Notes: generated by a model not told the origin, from the sequence alone. Positions 8,507 through 17,204 are shown, numbered from the stretch's first letter. The stretch is 64,000 nucleotides of DNA from Aquaspirillum sp. LM1 (GCF_002002905.1 NZ_CP019509.1:620001-684000), one strand, 5' to 3'. Program-made: numbers and translations.

Positions 8507-9337
8507 TCATGCGCGCTCCCGTTTGCGTCGGATCAAGGGTGCCGCCAGCACCATGCCAAAACCCAGCGCACCCACGCCGGCAGCCAGGCTGCGCTCGCGC
8601 ATGCGATCAGGGTAGTAACGGTGGGCGTAGGTGCTCAGATAGTTGCGCCCGTCGATGGCCTGATTGACCGCCAGCACAAAGCCCTGGCTGGCATTCATGG
8701 AATTGGGGCCTGCCAGCGCCGCCTCGGGGAAATCACGCGGAAACGTCACCTCCACCTCGCCGCGCGCATCGCTGACCCACACCCGGCGTGTGCCGGGCTC
8801 GGTGAGCAGCTCAACGCCGACATTGGGTCGCGGCTGGCCATTGAAGCGCACCTGAAAGCGCCACTGGCTGGTTTCCCGCACGCCGCCGTGTTCGGGCAGG
8901 CGCTGCGGGACAATTTCCAGCCCGTCGCGGCGCTGCGCCAGCAAGGCAGATGGCGATAGCGGCTTGCCGGGCAAATAAACATGGGTGCTGGCGCGCAGCA
9001 CAGTGTGGTCATCGCGCGCACCACTGGCACTGAACCAGACGTGGCCGCTGCCAGTCTGCTCGCGGCTGGCGCGCCAGCCGCTCAGCGTCTGGCCATCCGT
9101 TCGCGCCACGGTGTGCATGACCAGGGTTGGGGTGGGCAGATTGGCCGCGTCGATGCGCACGCCGCCGGCTGACTCGCCACGCGTGGCCTGCGCCTGCAAC
9201 AGCGGATAGCGCGTCCATGTCGGGCGCTCGGTGGGGGCGGCATGGGTATGTGGTGCGGGCGCGGCCAGCGCACCGGCCACCAGCCAGAAACAGCCCAGGC
9301 CCAGGCCCAGGCCAATGGGCTGCCAGCGCAAAAACAT
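8507..9337 (-). CDS. DUF4198-like periplasmic protein with C-terminal anchor
   Basis: 276 residues from ATG 9337, which has AGGTGAG 8 bases upstream; an in-frame ATG at 9343 is too close to that site. An N-terminal signal peptide (to about residue 27, ALA) is followed by a His-containing segment HTHAAP, an Ig/carboxypeptidase-regulatory-like beta domain (about 130-200), and a C-terminal helix with a KRERA tail that suggests inner-membrane anchoring. Related DUF4198 proteins sit beside cobalt, nickel or iron transport genes and are thought to bind metal in the periplasm. Its stop overlaps (ATGA) the original start of the 4Fe-4S gene, now separated by IS110. It has its own promoter region with a perfect 19-bp palindrome upstream. 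Confidence 0.75.
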   Translation of the reverse strand: MFLRWQPIGLGLGLGCFWLVAGALAAPAPHTHAAPTERPTWTRYPLLQAQATRGESAGGVRIDAANLPTPTLVMHTVARTDGQTLSGWRASREQTGSGHVWFSASGARDDHTVLRASTHVYLPGKPLSPSALLAQRRDGLEIVPQRLPEHGGVRETSQWRFQVRFNGQPRPNVGVELLTEPGTRRVWVSDARGEVEVTFPRDFPEAALAGPNSMNASQGFVLAVNQAIDGRNYLSTYAHRYYPDRMRERSLAAGVGALGFGMVLAAPLIRRKRERA

Positions 9338-9402
9338 CGCCATATCTCACCTGTTAATGCGAAAAGGTGCGGCGGATTATAGTAGTTTTACTCAGGGCTT
9401 CT

Positions 9403-9421
9403 CTGCGACATAATGTCGCAG
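9403..9421. promoter_or_regulatory. perfect 19-bp palindrome, candidate operator
   Basis: CTGCGACAT-A-ATGTCGCAG is perfectly symmetric and lies 66 bp upstream of the DUF4198-like gene start, after the receptor 2 terminator. A related site, TGCGACATTTTGCCGCA (14 of 17 matching TGCGACATAATGTCGCA), lies in the tonB divergent promoter at 16340-16356. Probably the operator of a metal-responsive repressor of unknown identity. Confidence 0.55.
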
Positions 9422-9446
9422 GCTGTTTTGGCTATCACACACCGAT

Positions 9447-9475
9447 AAAAAATGGGCAGCGCCATTGCGCTGCCC
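9447..9475 (-). terminator. Rho-independent terminator after receptor 2
   Basis: GGGCAGCGC-CATT-GCGCTGCCC (9454-9475); on the minus strand it is followed by ATTTTTTA. It separates receptor 2 from the DUF4198-like gene. Confidence 0.8.
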
Positions 9476-9526
9476 GATTGGCGCATGCGCCAGCAGTCTT
9501 CCACGTATTGTGTTCACCACTCCCGC

Positions 9527-11537
9527 TCAGAATTTTGCCTGCACCCCCACCGTCACCGTGCGGCCAGGGGCAATATAGCCAATCCCGTCATACTGTTTAT
9601 CCGCCACATTGGCCACACTGAGGCGAGCGGTCAACTGCTTGCCCAGTGCGTGGCTCAGGCCAATATCCACCGTGGAATAGGCTTGATATTCTGTGGTGTT
9701 GGCGTCATTGCCGTAGCGTTTGCCCACATGGTTAAACGTGGCAAACAGTGTGCTGCCCGGCATCCATTGATAGTCCGCCTTCAAAAACCCCTGCTGGCGC
9801 GGCACATTGGTCAGGCTTTTGCCCTGCAGGCTGACATCACGCGGGTTTTTGACGATTTTGGACTGGTTCAAGGTGTAACTGCCGGTCAGCGTCAGCGTTG
9901 GCCGGACACGATACACCGCCTCCAGCTCCAGCCCTCGCGTGGTTACCGTGCCAATATTGATCTTGTCCACATGGCTGGCGTTGCGCTGCACCGAATAAAT
10001 AAAATCCTTGGCGTCGTTGTAATACGCTGTGGCCTTGACATGGCCCATCTGGCCAAAATACACATCCACGCCAAAGTCATAGGCATTGACCTTTTCTGGG
10101 GTCAGCGCCGGATTGGCCCAATAGGTGACATTGCCGCGTTTGGTGTCGGCGTACAAATTGAACATGTCCGGCAGATTGAACGCCTGCCCGGCGCTGGCGC
10201 GTAAATTGACTGCGTCGTTCAGTTTGAACAAAGTGGCCAGTTTGGGCGACAGCTTGCTGTCGGTTTGGCTGCGGTAGGCTGAGTTGGGTTGCCCGGTGCC
10301 GCTGTCGGTTTGATTGCCGCCAGTTTTCCAGTGGTCGTAGCGCGCGGCCAGGTTCAGGTTCCAGCGTGGGGTCAGCTGCATGTCATCCTGTACAAACAGC
10401 CCATAGCGCCGCACATCGCCGCACATCGCCGCGCGTATCGCGCAAGCGCGTGCTACCTGGATAGTCAAAATGGTTGCGGAGATCACCGTCCAGATAATCC
10501 ATGCCCACGGTCAGCTGCTGCCCTGGCGTCAGCGTCCAGGCGTGCTGGAGATTGCCGCCCACGGTACGGTCTTGGTACAGGCCTTTTTCGGCAATGCTGC
10601 GGTAGCTTGGCGTGCTCAGTGTGTCGGCCCATTGCTTGCCCAGCCGCGCATACACCATGGCGGTGGTGCTGGCGCCGTCAGCTTCGCGCGCATAGCGCAG
10701 GGTGGGCAGCCATTGCTCACGGGTGGAGGGCTGGTAGCCTGGTGCGCCTGGCCGATAAAAACCGGTGGCTTCGTCTTTCAGGTAGCTGACCCCAGCCTCC
10801 AGCAGTGATTGCGCGCTCAGCTCGTGCGCCACTTTCAGCGAAGCATTCTGCTTCACTGTGCCGATGGCTTCCTGGTTGGCTACTGGCACGGTGGTGTCCG
10901 GACGCCACATGGTGTAGCCGTCGCTGGAAAAATGGCTGGCCGACAGCCGCAGCGAGGTCGGGCCAGCGCCATACGAATGCGACGCCGTCAGCCGCTTGCT
11001 GTTCAGGCTGCCGTACTCCGCCCCCAGCCGGGTGACGCTGCCGGCCTCGGGCGCGCGGGACAAGACGTGAATCACCCCGCCCATGGCATTGGCACCGTAC
11101 AGGCCAGAGCTGGCACCACGCACAATCTCCACGCGCTCGATATCCTGGGTGCTCAACTGCGACCAATCCACCTGGCCATCGTAAAGCACATTCATCGGCA
11201 CGCCATCCAGCAACACCAGCGTGCGGCTGTTGCCCGGCAGGCCGCGCGTGTAGGTTTGCGCAATGCGGTTGGGCGAGGAGGCGTCCATCCGTGCCGCATA
11301 CACCCCCGGCACGCCTTGCAGCAGTTGGTCCACTGTGCTCGCTGGCGATTGCTCGATGGCCTCGCGGCTGATCACCGATACGGCAGCCGGCACATCGCGC
11401 AAGGCTTTCTGGGTTTTGGTGGCGGTGATCACCAGCGGATTCAGTTCAGTGGCCGGCTCAGCGGCAAGCGTCAGCAGTGGCATGGCACCGACAAAAATTC
11501 CGCTCAGCCGCCAGGCCAGATGAGACAGGCGAAACAT
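9527..11537 (-). pseudogene. TonB-dependent receptor 2, frameshifted by a 10-bp tandem duplication
   Basis: Vitamin B12/haem/siderophore-type receptor with signal peptide, TonB box NPLVITATK, plug block IERVEIVRGASSGLYGANA and barrel ending in VGVQAKF. The frame is broken at 10407-10426, where CGCCGCACAT occurs twice in tandem. With one copy removed the reading continues TRGDVRRYGLFVQDD without loss, giving one protein of about 666 residues from ATG 11537 (AGGAGA 6 bases upstream; upstream TTG/ATG codons are also in frame). As it stands the product ends after CTG at residue ~384, without most of the barrel. The defect could revert by slippage. It follows the PepSY gene by 67 bp in the same direction. 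Confidence 0.9.
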
Positions 11538-11604
11538 GGGCATTCTCCTCAAGTGAAGATATCTTTGGCGCGCCAGCCCGATGGCGCTGGCGGCGTTCTT
11601 GCAT

Positions 11605-13152
11605 TCAGCGTTTGGTGTGCGCCTTGGTGAGCCGGGCTGGCGTCAGCGTGCGTGCCAGCCGTTTGCCGCCCAGCACCAGCGAAGTTACCCCCAGACCAAT
11701 GCCCAGCAGGCTGGCCACAATCATCCAGCCATCCCACAGCGGGCGGCTGCGCAAAATGGGCAGGTCCCAGCTGTGCAGGGCGTTGAACAGCCAGCGGTAG
11801 CTGCGCCGGCTGCGGTCGATGCGTTTGAGCAGCTGGCCGGTGCTGGCGTCCAGATACAGCCAGGTTGCTGCCGGGTCATCCAGTTGCAGGCGCAGCACCG
11901 GAAACGGTTTGTCCAGCGGGTCTTCGCCGCGTGGGCGCAGGTAGTAATAGCTGTCGCCTTCGCTCAGCCACTGGCGTGCCACCACCTGGCTGTCCGGGTA
12001 GAGCGCGCGGGCCGCGCGTTCCAGTTCGGCCTGGCTGAAGGTGTGGGGGCGCGGGCCGCTGTTGCTGGGGCCGGCCAGTTCGCTCAGCCGGCTGACCCGG
12101 CCATCGGCCTGATACGCCAGCAACACCGCGTGTTCGCCCAGATGCCGCCAGTGCAGCGCCACCCACGGCGATGCCGGCTCGGTGGCCAGCGGCGCGCGCC
12201 AGTCCAGCGCGGCGGCTGGCAGGCTGCCTTGCTGGTAGCGCGCCAGTTCGGCGGGCTTGACCCCGGCGTGGCTGAACAGATGCCAGGGGTTATTGGCCAG
12301 AAAGCCGCTGAAAATCCACAGCATTGCCCACACGCCGCCGGTCAGCCCCAGCCAGAAGTGCCAGCGTGGCCAGGCGGCGCTGCGGTAGGGGTGAACCAGG
12401 CCGGTGGCATAGCGACGCTGGCCAAACCAGCCTGGCCGCCAGCGCTGCCAGCCCACCCACAGCCCGGTCAGCGTGGCAAAGCAGGCCACCAAGGCGCTCC
12501 AGGTGAGAATGTCCTTGCGTGATTCGCTCAGGCCAATGTCGTCCAGCGGGCGCAAGAAATGCAGCCAGCTGCCCAGCCAGGTGAGCGTGCGACCCAGCGT
12601 GGTGGTGGCGCGCACCACTTCGCCGGTTTTGGCCGAGATATGCAGCTGGGTGCCGTCGGCGTCGTTCAGCGCCACGCGGTGCAGCGGGCGGAAGGGGTCG
12701 AAGCTCATCATCCGGGTGCCGGCGTCGGCGCGTACCGTGTCGAGGAACATCGGTGTGCTGGTGGCATCGCCTGCCGCCTGCGCCCAGTCTCGCGCCAGGC
12801 GCACCGCCCGGCTGGCGTCGGTGCGCAGCAACTGGCCGTCCTGTGCCGACAGCACATGGCGCTGGCCGGCCTGGTCAATCAGCAGCCAGACAGGTTCGCC
12901 GGCCTGCATCAGCAGGCGGGCTTCGCCCAGAGTCGGGGCGGCTTGGTCAGGGTAGGCGCGCTGCCAGGCCTGCGCGGCGCTCAAGGTCACGGCGTGGGTG
13001 GGCAAGGGCGGGCTGTGCGCCAGCCGGGTGCTGCTGCCCACGCGGGACGAGCCGGCATATACCATGACCAGGCCAGAAAAAAACCAGATGAGCATGAACA
13101 GGCCCAGGGCAATGCCCAGCCAGCGATGAAGAATGAATAGCGTGCGTTTCAC
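11605..13152 (-). CDS. PepSY-domain membrane protein 1 (siderophore-reductase-like)
   Basis: 515 residues from GTG 13152 (AAGGA 8 bases upstream). Four membrane helices (about 7-27, 190s, 240s, 470s) with large periplasmic PepSY-type domains between them, as in PF03929 proteins. Conserved histidines sit near helix ends (ILHRWLG, LHFLRPL, LHSWDLP). Such proteins are commonly paired with TonB-dependent receptors and are proposed to reduce ferric siderophores at the inner membrane. It is paralogous to the protein at 19383-20906 with the same helix pattern. It precedes the frameshifted receptor 2. It appears intact. Confidence 0.88.
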   Translation of the reverse strand: MKRTLFILHRWLGIALGLFMLIWFFSGLVMVYAGSSRVGSSTRLAHSPPLPTHAVTLSAAQAWQRAYPDQAAPTLGEARLLMQAGEPVWLLIDQAGQRHVLSAQDGQLLRTDASRAVRLARDWAQAAGDATSTPMFLDTVRADAGTRMMSFDPFRPLHRVALNDADGTQLHISAKTGEVVRATTTLGRTLTWLGSWLHFLRPLDDIGLSESRKDILTWSALVACFATLTGLWVGWQRWRPGWFGQRRYATGLVHPYRSAAWPRWHFWLGLTGGVWAMLWIFSGFLANNPWHLFSHAGVKPAELARYQQGSLPAAALDWRAPLATEPASPWVALHWRHLGEHAVLLAYQADGRVSRLSELAGPSNSGPRPHTFSQAELERAARALYPDSQVVARQWLSEGDSYYYLRPRGEDPLDKPFPVLRLQLDDPAATWLYLDASTGQLLKRIDRSRRSYRWLFNALHSWDLPILRSRPLWDGWMIVASLLGIGLGVTSLVLGGKRLARTLTPARLTKAHTKR

Positions 13153-13241
13153 CGGGAGAGTCCTTGGTGGGAAGCCGGGCGCTGGCGACAACCTGCGTTG
13201 CGCATGGCCTCGGTGCGGATGCGGGCGCATCACGTGGGGGT

Positions 13242-13286
13242 GGCCCCTTTTCTCTCGGGCATGAGCCGGCAGGCAGAAAAGGGGCC
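13242..13286. terminator. long hairpin between receptor 3 remnant and PepSY 1
   Basis: GGCCCCTTTTCT (13242-13253) pairs perfectly with AGAAAAGGGGCC (13275-13286); a 21-nt loop lies between. Position after the receptor 3 stop fits a transcription end or attenuator. There is no U-tract after the stem. Confidence 0.45.
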
Positions 13287-13342
13287 GGTCAGCATGCCTG
13301 CCGGATCAGGAGAACGAAGGAAGGCAAACCGCCCGCTGCGCG

Positions 13343-13645
13343 TCAATAATCCAATTTCAGTTCGGCGTGCCAGGTGCGTTGCGGCATTGGGTGATAGGCA
13401 AACATCTTGTCGTTATTCAGGTTGTCCACCCCGGCGGCCACGGTGAACTGTTTGTTCAGCTTGTATTGCAGCCGCGCATCCAGCACCAGATAACGGCTAT
13501 TCACCCCGTACTGGCTGACATCGTGGGTCACGGTGTTGTTGATGTCGTAAGCCTGCTTGCCGCTGTAGCGCGCCCCCAGGCTATAGCTCAGTGCATCATC
13601 ATGCCGATAGGTGGCCAGCAGGGTGGCGCGCCAGGTGGGGATGCC
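13343..13645 (-). pseudogene. TonB-dependent receptor 3, C-terminal remnant
   Basis: Barrel end of a receptor: homology begins around GIPTWRATLLATYRHDD and runs to the terminal ELKLDY, with the typical NKQFTVAAGVDNL strand. The N-terminal part of the same gene lies at 15193-16210 beyond the TnpB element. At least ~100 residues of barrel between the two parts are missing, so this is decay and not just a clean insertion. Confidence 0.85.
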
Positions 13646-13646
13646 G

Positions 13647-13858
13647 GGGCAATCGCATGAACGGATATCAGCCCAAGTCCGCAGGGTCATTGACGGCAAT
13701 TCTCATGAAATGAACACGCCTGCCAACCGCTGCAGGCCTTCTTTTCCATGGTTTTACCCAAAAAACCACAAGTCAGAGAGGGTGTGGACAATTTCTGGCT
13801 TGTTGGTTTTTGGTAAATTTCAGCCAAGTGCATGATAAAAGCATTCATGCGATTGCCC
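13647..13858. repeat. 15-bp perfect inverted repeat around ~180 bp of noncoding DNA
   Basis: GGGCAATCGCATGAA (13647-13661) and TTCATGCGATTGCCC (13844-13858) are exact inverted copies. The DNA between is noncoding and AT-richer, with a small GGTTTTACCCAAAAAACC hairpin. It could be a tiny inserted element or part of the left end of the TnpB element. It begins exactly where receptor 3 homology ends. Confidence 0.55.
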
Positions 13859-13900
13859 TGTCCTTGCCGTCGATGGGGGTGGGCTGTATAAAATACCAGT

Positions 13901-15175
13901 ATGCAACGCCTTCAAGCCTACAAATATGAACTGATGCCGACCGGCCAACAGCAGCGCGACATGCGCCGCTTTGCTGGCTCGTGCCGTTTCGTGTTCAACA
14001 AGGCATTGGCCTTGCAAAAGGAGCGCTACGAGCAAGGCAAGAAGAAGCTCGGCTACGCAGGGCTGTGCAAGCTGCTCACCGAGTGGCGCAATGGATCTGA
14101 AACGCCGTGGCTGGCCGATGCGCCCGTTCATCCGCTGCAGCAGACGCTCAAGGACCTGGAACGCGCTTACGCCAACTTCTTCGCCAGGCGGGCCGACTTC
14201 CCGCGTTTCAAGAAGAAGGGCCAGTCCGACAGCTTTCGCTATCCAGATCCGAAACAGATCAGGCTCGATCAGGCCAACAGCCGAATCTTCCTGCCCAAGC
14301 TCGGCTGGCTGCGCTACCGCAACAGCCGGGAAGTATTGGGGGTGGTGAAGAACGTCACCGTCAGCCTGTCGGCAGGCAAGTGCTTCGTGTCAATCCAGAC
14401 CGAACGCGAGGTCGAGCAGCCGATTCCAAAGGGCGGCGCAGTCGGCATCGACATGGGCATCACCCGTTTCGCCACGCTCTCGGACGGCACGTTCCATGCC
14501 CCGCTCAACAGCTTCAAACGGCATGAAACCGCCTTGCGCCGTGCGCAACGTGCGATGAGCCGCAAACAGAATTTCAGCAGCAACTGGAAGAAGGCCAAAG
14601 CCCGCGTCCAGCGCATCCATTCCCGCATCGGCAACGCCCGCCGCGACTACCTGCACAAGTGCTCCACCACGATCAGCCAAAACCACGCGATGGTGTGTAT
14701 CGAGGACTTGCAGGTGCGGAATATGTCCAGGTCGGCGGCAGGTACAACCGAAACACCGGGCAAGAACGTTCGGGCCAAGTCCGGCCTGAACAAGTCCATC
14801 CTTGATCAAGGATGGTTCGAATTCCGTCGCCAACTGGACTACAAACTGGCGTGGAACGGCGGGCATCTCATCGCCGTGCCGGCGCAGAACACCAGCCGGA
14901 CGTGTCCGTGCTGCGGCCATGTGTCGGCGGACAACCGCCAGACGCAGGCACGGTTCCTGTGTGTGGAATGCGGTTTCGAGGAAAACGCCGATCTGGTCGG
15001 CGCGATCAACGTGCTTCGCCACGGCGAAGCGCTACTGAGTAGCGAAGGGCAGGACGATGCCCGGATCGCCTGTGAAGTGAGCGGTGCAGTCATGCCGCCA
15101 GCAGCAGGAACCCGCCGAAGCGACTCATGCCAGCCTGATGCCGGGATGAGCGCCGTAGGAATCCCCCGGCTTTAG
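13901..15175 (+). CDS. tnpB: TnpB RNA-guided endonuclease
   Basis: 424 residues, complete. TnpB proteins cut DNA matching the guide of an element-encoded omega RNA and help the element persist. Seen: N-terminal helix-turn-helix domain (about 1-110), wedge region, RuvC-I D184 (VGIDMGITRF), RuvC-II E268 (VCIEDLQVRNM), zinc ribbon CPCCGH...CVECG (C335, C338, C354, C357) and RuvC-III D364 (ENADLVGAIN). All three catalytic acids are present, so it is probably active. The last ~50 residues are of low complexity and overlap the presumed omega RNA scaffold. A truncated relative lies at 1902-2222. Confidence 0.95.
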   Translation: MQRLQAYKYELMPTGQQQRDMRRFAGSCRFVFNKALALQKERYEQGKKKLGYAGLCKLLTEWRNGSETPWLADAPVHPLQQTLKDLERAYANFFARRADFPRFKKKGQSDSFRYPDPKQIRLDQANSRIFLPKLGWLRYRNSREVLGVVKNVTVSLSAGKCFVSIQTEREVEQPIPKGGAVGIDMGITRFATLSDGTFHAPLNSFKRHETALRRAQRAMSRKQNFSSNWKKAKARVQRIHSRIGNARRDYLHKCSTTISQNHAMVCIEDLQVRNMSRSAAGTTETPGKNVRAKSGLNKSILDQGWFEFRRQLDYKLAWNGGHLIAVPAQNTSRTCPCCGHVSADNRQTQARFLCVECGFEENADLVGAINVLRHGEALLSSEGQDDARIACEVSGAVMPPAAGTRRSDSCQPDAGMSAVGIPRL

Positions 15176-15192
15176 GCGGGGGAGGATGTCAA
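15040..15192 (+). ncRNA. candidate omega RNA scaffold with downstream guide
   Basis: In TnpB elements the guide RNA overlaps the 3' end of tnpB and ends at the element right end. Here the terminal stem is at 15163-15182 and the element end at about 15192. The next ~16-20 bases (from 15193, AATGGCGTTGCTGCCG) are receptor 3 sequence and would be the guide. The 5' end of the RNA is a guess. Confidence 0.5.
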
Positions 15193-16210
15193 AATGGCGT
15201 TGCTGCCGGCGGCGCTGCCCTGGAACAGCTCGGACACGGTGGGCATGCGCCAGGCGCGCGTACACCCCTTCGCCCGCGCTATTGCGCAGATAGCTGTTTA
15301 CCGTGGAGTCAGAGTCGTTTTGCCAGTAACCCAGCTGGTAGCTGGCCGTCAGGCTGGGGCTGATGTCCCAGGCCAGTTTCAGCCGGGCGCTGTCCTGCAC
15401 GGTGTGGTCAACGCTGGTGGCACCCAGAATCAGCCGGCTGGCACCATATGGGTCGGTATCGGTTTGCGCGCCGGTCACGGCGGTGGCGGCGGCGCTGCCG
15501 GTGTAGCGGCTGGGGTTGGCGGCAAAACTCATCGGGTGGCCGTGGCTGTCCAGATGGCTGGCGTTCTGCCACCACGACACTGCCCCGCTGCGATTGCCCA
15601 GCGCGGCTTCCAGCTTGTTGCCGGTGTAGCGGCTGTCGGTGTCGTACAGCTTGAAGCTTTCGCTGAAGGTTTGCGCCTTGACGTGGGCTTCAAATTTTTC
15701 TGGCATGCGCGTGCTCATCACCACCACCGAGCCCACCGAGTTGCCTGGATATTCTGCGGCAAACGGGCCGTAAATCATGTCTACCCGGCTGATTTCTTCC
15801 GGGCTGAGCAAATTCCAGCGCGGCGGAAAGTCATAGCGACTGCCCAGCAGATTGGACAGCAACACGCCGTCGGCGTACAGCAGCGAGCGCGCGCTGCTGG
15901 TCTGCCCCGAGGTGCGGGTGGCGATGATGCTGTTGCGGTCGCCGATATAGCGTTTGCGCACCTGCACGCTGGGCAGGTACTTCACCACATCTTCGGTATT
16001 GATCACATTCACTGATGCGGCAATTTGCCGGGCGTCCATCCCGGCTTGTGACGCCGGCAGGTTAACCGGCACGGCACTGCTGCGCCCGCCGCTGACCAGC
16101 ACTTCACCCAGCTGGGTGTCGGCGGCCTGGGCCGGGAGCAGGGCAAAAACAGATAAGGCGGCAGACACGCCGGCCATCAGGGGGGATAAGGCAAAGGAAC
16201 GCGAATACAT
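15193..16210 (-). pseudogene. TonB-dependent receptor 3, N-terminal part
   Basis: From ATG 16210 (GGAG 9 bases upstream): signal peptide ending AQAAD, TonB-box-like TQLGEVLVSG, and an unusual plug with VDMIYGPFAAEYPGNSVGSVV, typical of one receptor subgroup. The barrel continues to about base 15270, where the frame is lost. The next receptor motif, WRMPTVSELFQG, is readable only in another frame, so a deletion or frameshift preceded or accompanied the TnpB insertion at 15192. The C-terminal remnant is at 13343-13645. It is divergently arranged to tonB and likely shared its promoter region. Confidence 0.88.
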
Positions 16211-16261
16211 CGGCAACCACTCCGGCTGGGGCAAGCAGCACAATTTATCTTTTTGTAAATA

Positions 16262-16294
16262 AAGAAGGTTTTTTCGGGCAGGAAAAACCTTCTT
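16262..16294. promoter_or_regulatory. 12-bp perfect hairpin in the tonB/receptor 3 divergent region
   Basis: AAGAAGGTTTTT (16262-16273), 9-nt loop, AAAAACCTTCTT (16283-16294). It lies in the 5' leader of receptor 3 and upstream of tonB. It may be a regulator site or leader hairpin; no U-tract makes a simple terminator less likely. Confidence 0.45.
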
Positions 16295-16339
16295 GCCTTG
16301 ACTGGCCGGCAGTATGGGCAAAACCGTGGCGGCAGGGAA

Positions 16340-16356
16340 TGCGACATTTTGCCGCA
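16340..16356. promoter_or_regulatory. second copy of the TGCGACAT palindromic operator (imperfect)
   Basis: TGCGACATTTTGCCGCA matches the core of the perfect palindrome at 9403-9421 in 14 of 17 positions. It lies between receptor 3 and tonB, where a shared metal-responsive repressor could control both directions. Confidence 0.45.
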
Positions 16357-16474
16357 CGACAAGCCCCGGCCCGGCTGCTATGGTGGCGGCCTTTCAGGCG
16401 TGTGATGGGGTGTCGGGCGTGTGCCGTCCCACTGCAACGCGCCAGCTTGGCCAGGGATGGCAGGAGGAATCGGG

Positions 16475-17164
16475 ATGACAGCAAGGGGGCTTTTGGCGGC
16501 CAGCACCGGGGGGGAGCTGGCCGCTGGGCCAGCCGGTCTGGCGCGCTGGCCGGCTGGCGCACTGGTGGCCGGCCTGCATGGCCTGGCCATCTGGGCCTTG
16601 TGGTCGGGCTTGCCGCCGGCGGCAAGCCCGCCTCAGCCCTTGCCCATGCAAGTGCGCATGCTGCAGGCCGCACCTGCGCCAGCCTCCACCCCGGCACCGG
16701 TGCAGCCGGCCAAACCCCTGCCGCAAACCCTCCGGCCACTGCACCCGCCACGGCCTACCCCCACCCCACTGCTCACCGCTGCCCGTAGCGCCCCCAGCAG
16801 CAGCCCGATTCAGGCCGCGCCAGCCGCCCCGGCACCCGTGGCCGCCAGCCCGGCAGCCGCCGAACCGGCACCGGTCAGCGCCGCCCGGTTTGACGCCGAC
16901 TATCTGCACAACCCGGCCCCGGCCTATCCGGCCATGTCACGGCGCAATGGCGAAGAAGGCCGGGTGCAGCTCAGCGTGCGGGTCAGCGCGCAAGGCCGTG
17001 CCGAACAGGTGGACGTGCGCCACAGCAGCGGTTACCCGCGTCTGGACGATGCCGCTGCCGCCACCGTGCGGCAATGGCGGTTTGTGCCGGCGCGGCGCGG
17101 CGATGAGCCCATCAGCGCCACGGTGCTGGTGCCGATTGTGTTTCGGCTGGAAGCGGCGTCTTGA
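16475..17164 (+). CDS. tonB: TonB energy transducer
   Basis: 229 residues from ATG 16475 (AGGAGG 7 bases upstream). It spans the periplasm to couple the ExbB-ExbD proton motor to outer-membrane receptors. Seen: one N-terminal membrane helix (about 24-44), a long Pro/Ala-rich periplasmic spacer (about 50-145) and the C-terminal TonB fold beginning at PAYPAMSRRNGEEG and containing the VDVRHSSGYPRLDDAA and WRFVPARRGD blocks. First gene of tonB-receptor-PepSY-exbB-exbD. Confidence 0.95.
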   Translation: MTARGLLAASTGGELAAGPAGLARWPAGALVAGLHGLAIWALWSGLPPAASPPQPLPMQVRMLQAAPAPASTPAPVQPAKPLPQTLRPLHPPRPTPTPLLTAARSAPSSSPIQAAPAAPAPVAASPAAAEPAPVSAARFDADYLHNPAPAYPAMSRRNGEEGRVQLSVRVSAQGRAEQVDVRHSSGYPRLDDAAAATVRQWRFVPARRGDEPISATVLVPIVFRLEAAS

Positions 17165-17204
17165 GCGGCGCGGCATGAATTTTGTCTGTAACCGGAAGAT
17201 TTTG

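Larger units (their letters stand above)
13861..15192 (+). mobile_element. IS200/IS605-group TnpB-only element
   Basis: Carries tnpB alone, with no TnpA. The right end has the stem CCCCCG-GCTTTAGG-CGGGGG (15163-15182) and ends GGAGGATGTCAA near 15192, the usual layout for this group. The left end is uncertain (before 13901, possibly nearer 13645). It sits inside receptor gene 3. Mobility would need a TnpA supplied elsewhere. Confidence 0.7.

Noticed and set aside
16578-17204. Receptor 4 starting at 16578 as a 933-residue protein
   Set aside because: The first ~209 residues overlap tonB out of phase; signal peptide and ribosome-binding site support ATG 17205.
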